DNA of 64,000 nt. Origin: Lichenicola cladoniae (lineage in GTDB: Bacteria > Pseudomonadota > Alphaproteobacteria > Acetobacterales > Acetobacteraceae). How positions within the stretch are numbered: the stretch's first letter is position 1; each line of letters opens with the position of its first letter. Location: NCBI RefSeq assembly GCF_013201075.1, contig NZ_CP053708.1, positions 3,601,501 through 3,665,500 of the forward strand, written 5' to 3'. The translations under genes and the position numbers were made by a program. Below are positions 26,304 through 36,262 of this stretch, piece after piece. A model generated the notes under the pieces. That model ran no database searches, was not told the DNA's origin, and was given only the letters and a program-made list of their open reading frames with translations.

Positions 26304-28463
26304 TCACATCGGGATCGCCGCCACCGGCTGGATCGGGATGCTGATCTCGACCCGCAGACCCGGCTGGTTGTCGGTTTCGGTCAACGTTCCGCCAAGCTGC
26401 TTGACCAGCCCATCCATGATCCGGGAGCCGAAACCCATCTGGTGCGAGCTTCGGCCGATGCCCCGGTCCGCTACGACCATGCTGACATGCGTCGGCGTCC
26501 GATCCAGCCCGACCCGGATCGGGCCCGACGCACCCGCATAGGCATATTTGTTGGCGTTGATCAGCAACTCGGTGAGGACCAGTCCGAGCGTGACCGCCCA
26601 GTCGGCGGGGATCATGACCGCATCGACGTCCAGGGTGAAGTGTCCCATCCAGTCCTGGCCCATGAACGCGAAGGTGTCCGCGCAGAGCTCCCGGACATAA
26701 TGGCCGGCATCGATCCGGTCGATCGTGTCGCCGCGATACAGGCGCCGATGTACCAGTGCCACCGCGGTCAAGCGCCGCCGCGCCTCTTCCAGCGCGGCGT
26801 GCAGGCCGGGATCGGTCGATGCGCGCGACTGCATGGCAAGAAAACTCGAGACCAGGCCGAGGCTGTTCTGGACGCGATGATTCACCTCGCCGATCGCCAG
26901 CTCCTTCTGCAGCAGCAGCAGGTCCTTTTCCAGCAGGATTCGGGTCAGCCGCTGGTTGAGCTCCCGGGTCCGGCGGTTGTGCTGCACCTCCAGCAGCACC
27001 GCCCGCAGCCTGGTGGCGGCCTCGACCTCCGCGACCGACCAGGGCCGTGCACGGCCGCTGACGGTTTCCGACCAGTCGGCGAACGACGCCCGGGGCGTCA
27101 ACGGCGCGGCATGATCGGTTTCGGCTGGCTTGTGTGGATTGCCGGCCCAGTTGACCGTTTCTAGCCGCTCGGCCCTGAACCAGCACAGCAGCCAGGGCTC
27201 GTCGGCGGACAAGGTGATCGCCAGCAGGCCACTGCCGAATTTCTGGAACCGTTCCGCCTCAGGATAGGTTTTTGCAAGACTGGCACTGGCGAAAACTGGC
27301 ACCAGGCTGCGCGCGATCAGCCAGACCGCCAGCTCGCGCAGCTCGTGCTCGGCGGGGCAATGGCCGGTGCTGACCAGCTCGTGCCCGCGCAGCACGGCGA
27401 CGCCATCGCCGTTCATCATGCGGCCGACCTCGTCGAGATGGCTCGAGAGCACGGTCTCGAGCGGGCCCTCCTCGGACAGCACCGCGACGATCTCGTCCTC
27501 GCAGGCGCGCAGCCGGATCCGCTGGAGATAGCCTTCCGCCTCCTCCTTCGCCTTGATCTGCAGGGCGAGATTGCCGACCAGCGCCCGGCAGGTGATGCGG
27601 ACATCGTGCGGGATCCTGCGCGGGATCATGTTGTGACACGCGACCAGTCCCCACAGAATGCCGCCGATCACGATCGAGAACGATGCGGACGCCCGCACCC
27701 CCATGTTCTGCAGGTAGCGCACATGGATCAGCGAGACGCTGCGCAGGCTGGCATCGCTCATGTCGAGCGGCTGCGGATCGGTCCAGGCCGGTCTCAGCTC
27801 GGCCGGCTGGTAGAACGAGTCCGGGATCACCCGGAACAGGTTGCGCACATAGAGCTCGCGCGCCTGTTGCGGAATGTCCGAACCCGGGAAATGATGGTTG
27901 AGAAACCCGTGCACGTCGTCATGCCGGTCCTCGGCCAGCACGGTTCCGGCGCCATCGTCGAGAAACTGGTAAACCATTACGCGGTCGAAACCGGTAAGGA
28001 TGCGGACCTCCGCCGCCGCCCGCCTGCAAACATCGATCGGCGACGCCGACTGCTCAAACCCCGCCGCGATGATCGCCACCCGCTCCATCGCCTGCCCGGC
28101 CCGCACGCCGACGTCGTTGGCCGGCTCCAGCTCGATGATGAGGTGCGGGACGCTGCGATGGACATTCACATCCAGCAGGGCGCCGGCGGTCGTCCGGAGC
28201 TGGCCCATGAAACCATCCACGGCATCCGGACCGCGGAGGGACGCGATGTTCGCCGCGAGCGTCTCGCCCAGCATGATGTCAAGACCCTGGCCGTGCCAGT
28301 CCTCGATGCCGAGCACGCGCTCGACGTCGCCCGCGACATGCGTGACGAGCAGGCTGTCGATCGACGCCACCAGCATGATGCCGTGCGGCTGGATCGACCC
28401 CGGCGTACGAATGGGCTCCCGGTCGCAGGAGGAGCCTTCGGTCGGTGTGAACAGGATCTCCAT
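26304..28463 (-). CDS. Bacteriophytochrome sensor histidine kinase (PAS-GAF-PHY-HisKA_2)
   Basis: 719 aa from the ATG at 28463, preceded by GAGGAG. Cys13 (SSCDREPIRTPGSIQPHG) is the biliverdin-linking position. The GAF domain has GSDIPQQAR (Asp196) and IHVRYLQNMGVRAS (His247). The PHY tongue shows WFRAE, VNWAGNP and PRASFADW. The transmitter has a HisKA_2 H-box (EVNHRVQNSLGLVSSF, His529) and an ATPase domain with LTELLINANKYAY and GFGSRI. It senses red/far-red light. No heme oxygenase gene for biliverdin is seen in the window. A response regulator lies 0.7 kb away. Confidence 0.94.
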   Translation of the reverse strand: MEILFTPTEGSSCDREPIRTPGSIQPHGIMLVASIDSLLVTHVAGDVERVLGIEDWHGQGLDIMLGETLAANIASLRGPDAVDGFMGQLRTTAGALLDVNVHRSVPHLIIELEPANDVGVRAGQAMERVAIIAAGFEQSASPIDVCRRAAAEVRILTGFDRVMVYQFLDDGAGTVLAEDRHDDVHGFLNHHFPGSDIPQQARELYVRNLFRVIPDSFYQPAELRPAWTDPQPLDMSDASLRSVSLIHVRYLQNMGVRASASFSIVIGGILWGLVACHNMIPRRIPHDVRITCRALVGNLALQIKAKEEAEGYLQRIRLRACEDEIVAVLSEEGPLETVLSSHLDEVGRMMNGDGVAVLRGHELVSTGHCPAEHELRELAVWLIARSLVPVFASASLAKTYPEAERFQKFGSGLLAITLSADEPWLLCWFRAERLETVNWAGNPHKPAETDHAAPLTPRASFADWSETVSGRARPWSVAEVEAATRLRAVLLEVQHNRRTRELNQRLTRILLEKDLLLLQKELAIGEVNHRVQNSLGLVSSFLAMQSRASTDPGLHAALEEARRRLTAVALVHRRLYRGDTIDRIDAGHYVRELCADTFAFMGQDWMGHFTLDVDAVMIPADWAVTLGLVLTELLINANKYAYAGASGPIRVGLDRTPTHVSMVVADRGIGRSSHQMGFGSRIMDGLVKQLGGTLTETDNQPGLRVEISIPIQPVAAIPM

Positions 28464-28608
28464 CGACAGTGCTCCTCGCGCCAAGGCGGGAGCACTGCAC
28501 GGCTCTCAGCCGCCTGCGCCCGGGATCTCAGGCAGGCGATGACCGATCATACGCGATGGCCGCGATAGTTAGACAGCCTTGAATAAGGCCGTCCTCACGC
28601 GAGCCGGC

Positions 28609-30759
28609 TTACCAGATCTGGGCGCGATCCTTCGGGGCCAGATAGAGCTTGTCACCGGGCTTCACGTTCCAGGCCTTGTACCAGCCATCGATGTTGTGCA
28701 TCGGCATGTTCACCCGTGCCGATGGCGGCGAATGCGGATCGGTCACCAGCAGCATCCGCGCCCGATCAGGGCGCACCTTCTGGCGCCAGACCTGCGCCCA
28801 GCCCAGGAACACGCGCTGGTCGCCGGTCAGCCCGTCGATCACAGGTGCCGGCTTGCCGTTCAGGAAGGCGTGATACGCATCCAGCCCCAGCGTCAGCCCG
28901 CCCAGGTCGGCGATGTTCTCGCCCATCGTCAGCTTGCCGTTCACATGCGCGCCGGGGAACGGCTCGAGCGCGCTGTATTGCGCGCCGAGCCGGTCGGCAC
29001 GCACCTGGAAGCGCTTGGCATCCTCCTTGGTCCACCAGTCGTGCAGGCGGCCCTTCTCGTCGAACTTGCGGCCCTCGTCGTCGAAGCTGTGCGTCATCTC
29101 GTGGCCGATGACGCCGCCGATCGCACCATAGTTGATGGCCGGGTCTGCATCCTTGTTGAAGAACGGCGGCTGCAGGATGGCAGCCGGGAACACCACCTCG
29201 TCGAAGGGCGGGTTGTTGTAGGCATTCACCGTCTGCGGCGTCATGTCCCACTCGTCGCGATCGACGACGTGACCCTGGTGGCCGACCCAGTAGGCCCACT
29301 CGAAGGCGACCGATCGTTTCGCATTGCCGTACAGATCGTCGGCATGCACCTCGAGGCCGGAATAGTCGCGCCACTTGTTCGGGTAGCCGATCTGGATCAG
29401 GTGGTTGTCGAGCTTCCGGATCGCGGCCTTCTTGGTCGCGTCGCTCATCCAGGCATTGTGCTGCAGCCGGATCCGGAATGCCGCCTTCAACTCGCCGGTC
29501 AGCGTCTCCATCGCCGCCTTTTCCTCGGGCGGGAAATACCGTGCCGCGTAGACCTTGCCGATCGCCATGCCCATGGCGCCGCTGGTCGCCGCAACCGCAC
29601 GCTTCCAGCGCACCTCGATCTCCGGCTGGCCGGACAGCATCTTGCCGTGGAACTCGAACGATGCGTTCACGAACGGCGAACTCAGATTGTCGGCGGCATC
29701 GTCGACCAGATGGAACGCCAGCCAGGCCCGCAGCGTGACGAGGTCGGTCGCACCGGCGATCTTCGCCTCGGCGGCGATCGCGGATTTCTCGGCCAGCACG
29801 ATCGTGTCGGCGTGCGGCAGGTCGGCCTTCGCGAAATAGGTCCGCCAGTCGAAGCCGGGCGCCTGCTTCACGAGGTCCGCCAGTTTGGTCGGGTTGTAGG
29901 TCTTGTCCGGATCGCGCTCGTCGGCACGCGCCCAGTGCGCCTGTGCGAGCTTCGTCTCGAACGCGACCACCGCCGGCGCCGCCTGGTCCGCGTCCGGCCA
30001 GTTCACCAGCTTGAGCATCTGCGCCACATAGGCCTGGTAGGCGGTTTTCTTGGCGGCGAATTCCGGCTTCGAGTAGTAGTCGCGATCCGGCAGGCCGGTG
30101 CCACCCTGGGCCAGACCGACCGAATATCTGGTCGGGTCCTTGGCATCCGGCTGGATCGACAGGCCGAACAGCGAGGTCTGGTAGTTGTGCTGCGCGTCGC
30201 CGAGCAGGGCGGCGAACGCGGTCCGGTCGGTGACCGCCTTGACCGCGTCGAGATCGGGGGCGAGCGGCTGCATGCCGCGCGCTTCGATCGTCTTCTCGTC
30301 CATGAACGACGCATAATAGGCACCGAGCTTCTGCTCGATCGTGACCGGGTTCTGCACCGGATTGGCCGATACCTGCTTCAGGATGTCCTGCACGCGGGTG
30401 CGGGACAGTTCGGCCAGCTTGTTGAACGCGCCCCAGGAGGTGTGGTCGCTCGGGATCACCATCTCCTTGATGGCCGTGCCGTTGGCGTAGTCGAAGAAGC
30501 TGTCGCCCGGCTTGGCCGAGGTGTCGCGCCCAGCCAGGTTGAAGCCCCAGGGCGTGAAGGTGTCGCTCGGATCGACCGCGGCAGGCGCCGGAGCGGGCGT
30601 TGCGGCAGCCGGCGCCGTCGTGACGGCGGCAGTCGGGGACGCCGTCTGCGCACCGGCAACACCGGCCAGAAGGCAGAGGCTCGTTGCCGTCAGCAGGGCC
30701 AGCCGGAGCGTCCGGTTGGTGCGCGGACCGCTGCCGTCATGTCGTTCGCCAAATCCCAC
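28609..30759 (-). CDS. M13-family (neprilysin/PepO-like) zinc metallopeptidase
   Basis: 716 aa from a GTG at 30759 with AGGGG upstream; the frame stays open to a TTG at 30822. A signal peptide (LRLALLTATSLCLLAGVAGA) and an Ala/Pro-rich linker precede the M13 body. Zinc site HEMTH at about residues 553-557 and GENIADLGG supply the two His and the Glu. NAYNNPPFDEVVFPA and the terminal MHNIDGWYKAWNVKPGDKLYL are family hallmarks. Periplasmic or surface peptide hydrolase. Confidence 0.93.
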   Translation of the reverse strand: MGFGERHDGSGPRTNRTLRLALLTATSLCLLAGVAGAQTASPTAAVTTAPAAATPAPAPAAVDPSDTFTPWGFNLAGRDTSAKPGDSFFDYANGTAIKEMVIPSDHTSWGAFNKLAELSRTRVQDILKQVSANPVQNPVTIEQKLGAYYASFMDEKTIEARGMQPLAPDLDAVKAVTDRTAFAALLGDAQHNYQTSLFGLSIQPDAKDPTRYSVGLAQGGTGLPDRDYYSKPEFAAKKTAYQAYVAQMLKLVNWPDADQAAPAVVAFETKLAQAHWARADERDPDKTYNPTKLADLVKQAPGFDWRTYFAKADLPHADTIVLAEKSAIAAEAKIAGATDLVTLRAWLAFHLVDDAADNLSSPFVNASFEFHGKMLSGQPEIEVRWKRAVAATSGAMGMAIGKVYAARYFPPEEKAAMETLTGELKAAFRIRLQHNAWMSDATKKAAIRKLDNHLIQIGYPNKWRDYSGLEVHADDLYGNAKRSVAFEWAYWVGHQGHVVDRDEWDMTPQTVNAYNNPPFDEVVFPAAILQPPFFNKDADPAINYGAIGGVIGHEMTHSFDDEGRKFDEKGRLHDWWTKEDAKRFQVRADRLGAQYSALEPFPGAHVNGKLTMGENIADLGGLTLGLDAYHAFLNGKPAPVIDGLTGDQRVFLGWAQVWRQKVRPDRARMLLVTDPHSPPSARVNMPMHNIDGWYKAWNVKPGDKLYLAPKDRAQIW

Positions 30760-30841
30760 GTCGAAGTGCCCCTGCTCATGTTGTAACGGCGAGCAGAGCA
30801 AGGATCGGGCCCAGCCTGTCAAGCCGCCGGATGACGGTCGA

Positions 30842-31711
30842 TCAGCCGGTGGCGAGCGCCTCGGTTTGCGGCCGCCGCACGGTTGCCGGGCGCCTGGCCA
30901 TGATGCGGGCGAATTTCCGGCGGCGTGCCTGCATCGCGGCGAACGCCATGCGCGCGGCGAACTTGGAGACGCGCCCGTGCGGCGTGAAGCCGATCGTCTT
31001 GAACATCATGCCCATCGCCCGCTCGATATGGCTGCGGCGATAGAAGCCCATCGCCCGCGACATGTAGGCGGCGATACAGCGCTTGTGGTCGTACGCCACC
31101 CCGTCGCCCTCGTTGGTGCAGTGATAGGCGTAGGCGAGCTCGTCATCCTCGCTCTCGGTGATGCGACCCAGCGCGATGCGGGTGCGGCTCATCACGCCCA
31201 GCTTCTCGCGCTTCAGGTAGCGATGCATGTGATCGTAGAACAACTTGAAGTGACGATACTCGTCCGCCGCGATCTGCTTGCAGATCAGCTTGAGCACCGG
31301 CTCCTCGGTCGCCTCGGCCATGGCGGTGTAGAAGCTCGACGTGCCGGTCTCGACCATGCAGCGGGCGATCAATTCGCCGGTACGGCTGCCGCGCACCGAG
31401 GCGTCGACCTCCAGCGGGATATGGTACGACGAGCGGTAGCGCTCGAAACTGGACGGGTAGTCCCAGCCCGGATCGGCCAGCATCGCCCAATGGCCGAGCG
31501 CGTCGCCGTGCTGCACTTCCTCGATCGCCCAGTTATCGACCGCGCCCTTGAAGTCCGGATCGTCGGTGAAGACGTTGTTCAGATAGACCGCATAGTCGAG
31601 CCCGTTGCGCTCGACCACAGAGGCCGCCTTGACCATCCGAAGCACATCGAGATCCACGAGGGCCGGGTCGAACCGGTCCCAGGACACATCCTCGATCCGC
31701 CAGTGCTTCAT
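30842..31711 (-). CDS. Acyl-ACP-desaturase-like ferritin-fold di-iron protein
   Basis: 289 aa from the ATG at 31711 with AGGACGGA upstream. Two di-iron half-sites match plant-type acyl-ACP desaturases: WAIEEVQHGDALGHW (compare EENRHGDLL) and IAADEYRHFKLFY (compare ADEKRHE), with another Glu in MVETGTSSFYTAMAE. C-terminal Arg/Lys-rich segment. Known relatives oxidise acyl chains on ACP; whether this one desaturates, hydroxylates or only resembles them is not settled. Divergent from sucC. Confidence 0.75.
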   Translation of the reverse strand: MKHWRIEDVSWDRFDPALVDLDVLRMVKAASVVERNGLDYAVYLNNVFTDDPDFKGAVDNWAIEEVQHGDALGHWAMLADPGWDYPSSFERYRSSYHIPLEVDASVRGSRTGELIARCMVETGTSSFYTAMAEATEEPVLKLICKQIAADEYRHFKLFYDHMHRYLKREKLGVMSRTRIALGRITESEDDELAYAYHCTNEGDGVAYDHKRCIAAYMSRAMGFYRRSHIERAMGMMFKTIGFTPHGRVSKFAARMAFAAMQARRRKFARIMARRPATVRRPQTEALATG

Positions 31712-32065
31712 TCCGTCCTGCTCCTGCTTCCGTCGGCGCGCCATGCCGCCGGCCCCTTGTGGCCGGGACCGGCCCGCCCGTGACAGCCTCAAGTCTGTCA
31801 CAATGCCATCGGTTCGGCGAACCCGGAGCAACAGTCCCCCACTCCGTGGCCGTTCTGCCACAGCCGTGACCACGGCGATCGTCGCACGCCGTGGCGTGAC
31901 TTTATGCCCGGGCCGATGCAAACATCCCCGCAGTTCGGGGGCCTCGTCGTCCAGGGCCATCGACAAGACGCCAGCCAACCGTTCGCACTGCCACCCCCGG
32001 CCGGGCCGGGCCAGGCATCGACCGGATCGGAGGGCCGGACCACACCGGAAGGAGCCCTCGCGGCC
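31712..32065. other. Intergenic region upstream of sucCD
   Basis: 354 bases between the divergent di-iron protein and sucC genes, presumably holding both promoters. I see no gene, no clear palindrome and no riboswitch. The GGAAGGAG at 32046-32053 is the sucC ribosome-binding site. Confidence 0.5.
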
Positions 32066-33264
32066 ATGAACATCCACGAATACCAGGCCAAGACCCTGCT
32101 CAAGGGATATGGCCTGCCCGTGCTCGCGGGGCGTGTCGCACGCTCCCCGGAAGAGGCGCTGACCGCGGCCCGCACATTGCCCGGCCCGGTCTATGTCGTG
32201 AAGTCGCAGATCCATGCCGGCGGCCGCGGTGCCGGCCGCTTCGCCAACGACCCGAACGGCAAGGGCGGTGTCCGCCTGGTCAAGACCCCGGCCGAGGCCG
32301 AGGAAGCCGCGACCGCGATGCTGGGCCATATCCTGGTCACCAAGCAGACCGGCCCGGCCGGCAAGCAGGTCAACCGCCTCTATATCGAGGCCGGCTGCGA
32401 CATCAAGCACGAGCTGTATTTCTCGATGCTGACCGATCGCGAGAGCGGCCGGATCGCCATGATCGCCTCGCGCGAGGGCGGCATGGAGATCGAGGAGATC
32501 GCCCATAACAGCCCGGAGAAGATCCTCAACGCCACCATCGACCCGGCGCTGGGCTACTCGGACTACATCGCCCGCGACCTCGCCGCCGGCCTCCAGCTGA
32601 CCGGCAAGTCGATCGGCCACTTCGCCAAGGTGGTGCGCGCCATCTACACCGCCTTCGTGGCGCTCGACGCCGCCTCGATCGAGATCAACCCGCTCGTGGT
32701 GACCGGCGACGGCAGCCTGGTGGCGCTCGATGCGAAAATGACCTTCGACGACAACGCGCTGTTCCGTCATCCCGAGCTCGAAGACCTCCGCGACGAGAGC
32801 GAAGAGGACCCGAAGGAGCTGGAAGCAGCCCGCCACGGCCTCTCCTACATCGCCCTCGACGGCAATATCGGCTGCATGGTCAACGGTGCCGGCCTGGCGA
32901 TGGCGACCATGGACATCATCAAGCTGGAAGGCGCCGAGCCTGCCAACTTCCTCGATGTCGGCGGCGGCGCCACCAAGGAGCGCGTGGTCGCGGCCTTCAA
33001 GATCCTGCTGTCGGATCCGAACGTCGAAGGCCTGCTGGTCAACATCTTCGGCGGCATCATGCGCTGCGACATCATCGCCACCGCGGTGATCGAAGCCTCG
33101 CGCGAGGTGAAGCTCACCGTGCCGCTGGTGGTTCGCCTCGAAGGCACCAACGTCGAGCTCGGCCAGCAGCTGATCAACGATAGCGGCCTGCCGATCATCA
33201 ATGCCAGCGATCTGTCGGACGCCGCCCGCAAGATCGTCGCGGCCGTCAAGGGGGCGAAAGCCTG

Positions 33265-33265
<1 letters not shown>
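32066..33265 (+). CDS. sucC: Succinate-CoA ligase (ADP-forming), beta subunit
   Basis: 399 aa. Starts MNIHEYQAK at the ATG behind GGAAGGAG. ATP-grasp N-terminal part ([12 protein letters not shown], then [17 protein letters not shown]), Mg-binding EINPLVV, and the C-terminal CoA-ligase domain ([41 protein letters not shown]). TCA-cycle enzyme making ATP from succinyl-CoA. Its stop overlaps the sucD start as TGATG. Confidence 0.97.
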
Positions 33266-34140
<875 letters not shown>

Positions 34141-34999
34141 AGCAAGTCAGGGCTCTGCCCTGGACCCGGGAGGGGACGGTCGTCCCCTCCACCCCTATTT
34201 AAAGCTGGGTGGCTCAATCGGCCCGTTAGCGAAATAGCGATATACAATCCGATAGCAGATTGTTGTAGAATCAGTTGAGACAGCCGTTTCTAGCCAAAAG
34301 CTCCCTGTCTGCTGTGCCCAGTGTGCAAAAGCAGACGCTATACGGACACACTTCTTCGGCGGTTTTCGACCATCAAGATGAACGTTGAGCGCTGATTAAA
34401 ACTTTCCCCCGTGCAGCCGTCCGTTCATCCTCTACTTCTCGGAGAGGCAAGCATGAAGCCACCTGATGCCCGTGATGGTGACGAAGCCGGATAAGCAACC
34501 GAAATCCATTAGACGAATCTTTAAGTCACATGCTCCGCTGCTATTAGCTAGATTTAAAGAACTCTACCTCAGCCACGGTCAGGAAGAGACACATGCTGCC
34601 TCGCGGGCAACCAGTTCGAGGTAAGTCATAAACGGCTCTTTAGGGTCAGAACCCGCCAGCCGAAATGCAGTTTCGGTTCCGCTACTACCGAACCCACTAA
34701 TTACCGCGCGCGTTTGCCTTCATCGGGTCCGTCCTCTCATCAGAGTGAACCAAGCTCAACCACCTGTCCGAAATGCGGAGACCACCTGAGTAATCGTGGC
34801 AGCGCGCTTGCCGCCGGATCCGGCAAGCAGCCCGTTTTTCCGGCCGAGCGCCACCGCCGCATGGCAGTGCCCCAGCTCGCTACAGCGAGTGCGGGCAAGA
34901 GCTGTAAAAGTGAAACGACAAGGTTTATAGTAATGCTTGTTAAACACGCTGGAGCGCGTCACCAGCGTCATTCTGCTTATTAGAAGGGGCGCAGTCGGA
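34141..34999. other. Gene-poor left end of the defence island
   Basis: 859 bases. After the hairpins, base composition drops clearly below the flanks from about 34200. There is a small perfect stem CCGAAA-TGCAG-TTTCGG at 34660-34676. No tRNA, integrase or transposase is recognised, and a short plus-strand frame (34714-34983) has a CPKCG pair but no other sign of coding. The promoter of the SIR2 gene should lie near its right end. Confidence 0.5.
34148..34190 (+). terminator. Tandem hairpins downstream of sucD
   Basis: CAGGGC-TCT-GCCCTG (34148-34162) is followed by GGAGGGGAC-GGTC-GTCCCCTCC (34169-34190), a perfect 9-base stem. They start 8 bases after the sucD stop; only CTATTT, not a real T-run, follows. 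They may be a terminator or REP-like element, and mark the last native sequence before the low-GC island. Confidence 0.6.
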
Positions 35000-36262
35000 A
35001 TGACGATGGACTTCGATGCTGCGGTTGAGGATGTGACGGCTCATCTTACTTCTGAACGGCAAGCATGGCTGTTTGGAGCAGGCATCAGCTGCCGCTCCGG
35101 CCTTCCACTGATGTATCCGCTCACGGAGCTTGTCGCCGCCAACTATGCGGATGCAGCCACAAGCCACCATGCATTGTTTATTGCGCTTAGGTCGAGCCTC
35201 CCTGCCAACGCCCATATCGAACACGTCTTGAGCCAGCTCGGCGACTTTATTACTCTGGCGGAGCGGTCAAAGAATCAGACCGCAGCCATCGCCGGAGTAG
35301 ACCAGGACTTAAGAACCCTTCGAGCGCTCCACGGCAATATCCGTGACGCGATTCGTGACGTCATTCGTCATGGCTATCATCCTGCGGCGGGTGAAGACGC
35401 GCCCAAGGTCGCCGCTGACGGCGAGCACGTGGTAACAGTTGATCATCACCGGTCATTTATGCGCACTCTCTTCGCCGCTCGGGACAAAGCCGGGCGGCCA
35501 ATGCGGCCATTGCACTTTTTTACCCTGAACTATGACACTCTCATCGAAGACGCTCTCGCGCTTGAGCGGATCAGCTTTGCTGATGGATTTAGTGGCGGCG
35601 CGATGGCTTATTGGTCTCCTGAAACGGCCTATGCTGAAACGAGCGCCGGCGGTCGGGTAACTGCTCACCTCGTCAAGCTACATGGCTCGATCGATTGGCA
35701 CGCTGAACCGAACGGCTCGGTGATCCGCTGTCGCGAGGGGTGCGGTTATCCCGATCGTGCCGGCAATGTCCTAATCTATCCGCAGGCTACAAAATACGTT
35801 GCGACCCAGCGAGACCCGTTCGCATCCCTATTCGAGCGGCTCCGCAGTGTGTTGCGGTCGTCCGGTCCAATGGTGTTCGCGATTTGCGGTTACAGTTTTG
35901 GGGACGAGCATGTCGACCTCCAAATCGAAGAAGCCATGGTCAGATCCGATTGCAAGACGGTGCTGATCGCCTTCGTCCAAGAGGTCAACGCAGACGGCAA
36001 TCACACTTTGCCGAAACGTCTAGATGAGTGGCTCAGGACGAAGACCTGGGCTAACCGTATCTTTGTCCTCACAAACCGGGGCCTCTACCACGGCAGCACT
36101 GTCAACCTTAGCCAGAAGGCCGAGGATCACGAGTGGTGGACGTTTGAAGGGGTCACGCGCTTCCTGGGCGATGGTCCACAGCAAGGCGTCGAGTCGATTG
36201 TGCCCATCGTAGCCACCGCTCTTAATAGTGAAGAAGCCCATGCTCCGGGAGCTGCCAAATGA
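35000..36262 (+). CDS. SIR2-domain protein of a SIR2-HerA anti-phage pair
   Basis: 420 aa from the ATG at 35000, behind AAGGGGC. SIR2-like NAD-binding motifs: LFGAGIS (26-30), FTLNYDTL (Asn177), VKLHGSIDW (His228, catalytic position) and ICGYSFGDEHV. The C-terminal ~120 residues have no clear assignment. In known pairs, SIR2 is an NADase effector assembled with a HerA hexamer that depletes NAD on phage infection. The stop overlaps the herA start by 4 bases (ATGA), supporting a two-gene system. Confidence 0.85.
   Translation: MTMDFDAAVEDVTAHLTSERQAWLFGAGISCRSGLPLMYPLTELVAANYADAATSHHALFIALRSSLPANAHIEHVLSQLGDFITLAERSKNQTAAIAGVDQDLRTLRALHGNIRDAIRDVIRHGYHPAAGEDAPKVAADGEHVVTVDHHRSFMRTLFAARDKAGRPMRPLHFFTLNYDTLIEDALALERISFADGFSGGAMAYWSPETAYAETSAGGRVTAHLVKLHGSIDWHAEPNGSVIRCREGCGYPDRAGNVLIYPQATKYVATQRDPFASLFERLRSVLRSSGPMVFAICGYSFGDEHVDLQIEEAMVRSDCKTVLIAFVQEVNADGNHTLPKRLDEWLRTKTWANRIFVLTNRGLYHGSTVNLSQKAEDHEWWTFEGVTRFLGDGPQQGVESIVPIVATALNSEEAHAPGAAK

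Noticed and set aside
28579-30786. Very long open frame on the strand opposite the M13 peptidase
   Set aside because: A shadow: the opposite strand encodes a complete peptidase with zinc motifs, while this frame has no domain pattern and is Arg/His-rich, typical of high-GC antisense.
34714-34983. Short frame with a CPKCG pair before the SIR2 gene
   Set aside because: Only one Cys pair, no ribosome-binding site and random-looking composition; it overlaps the region expected to hold the SIR2 promoter.
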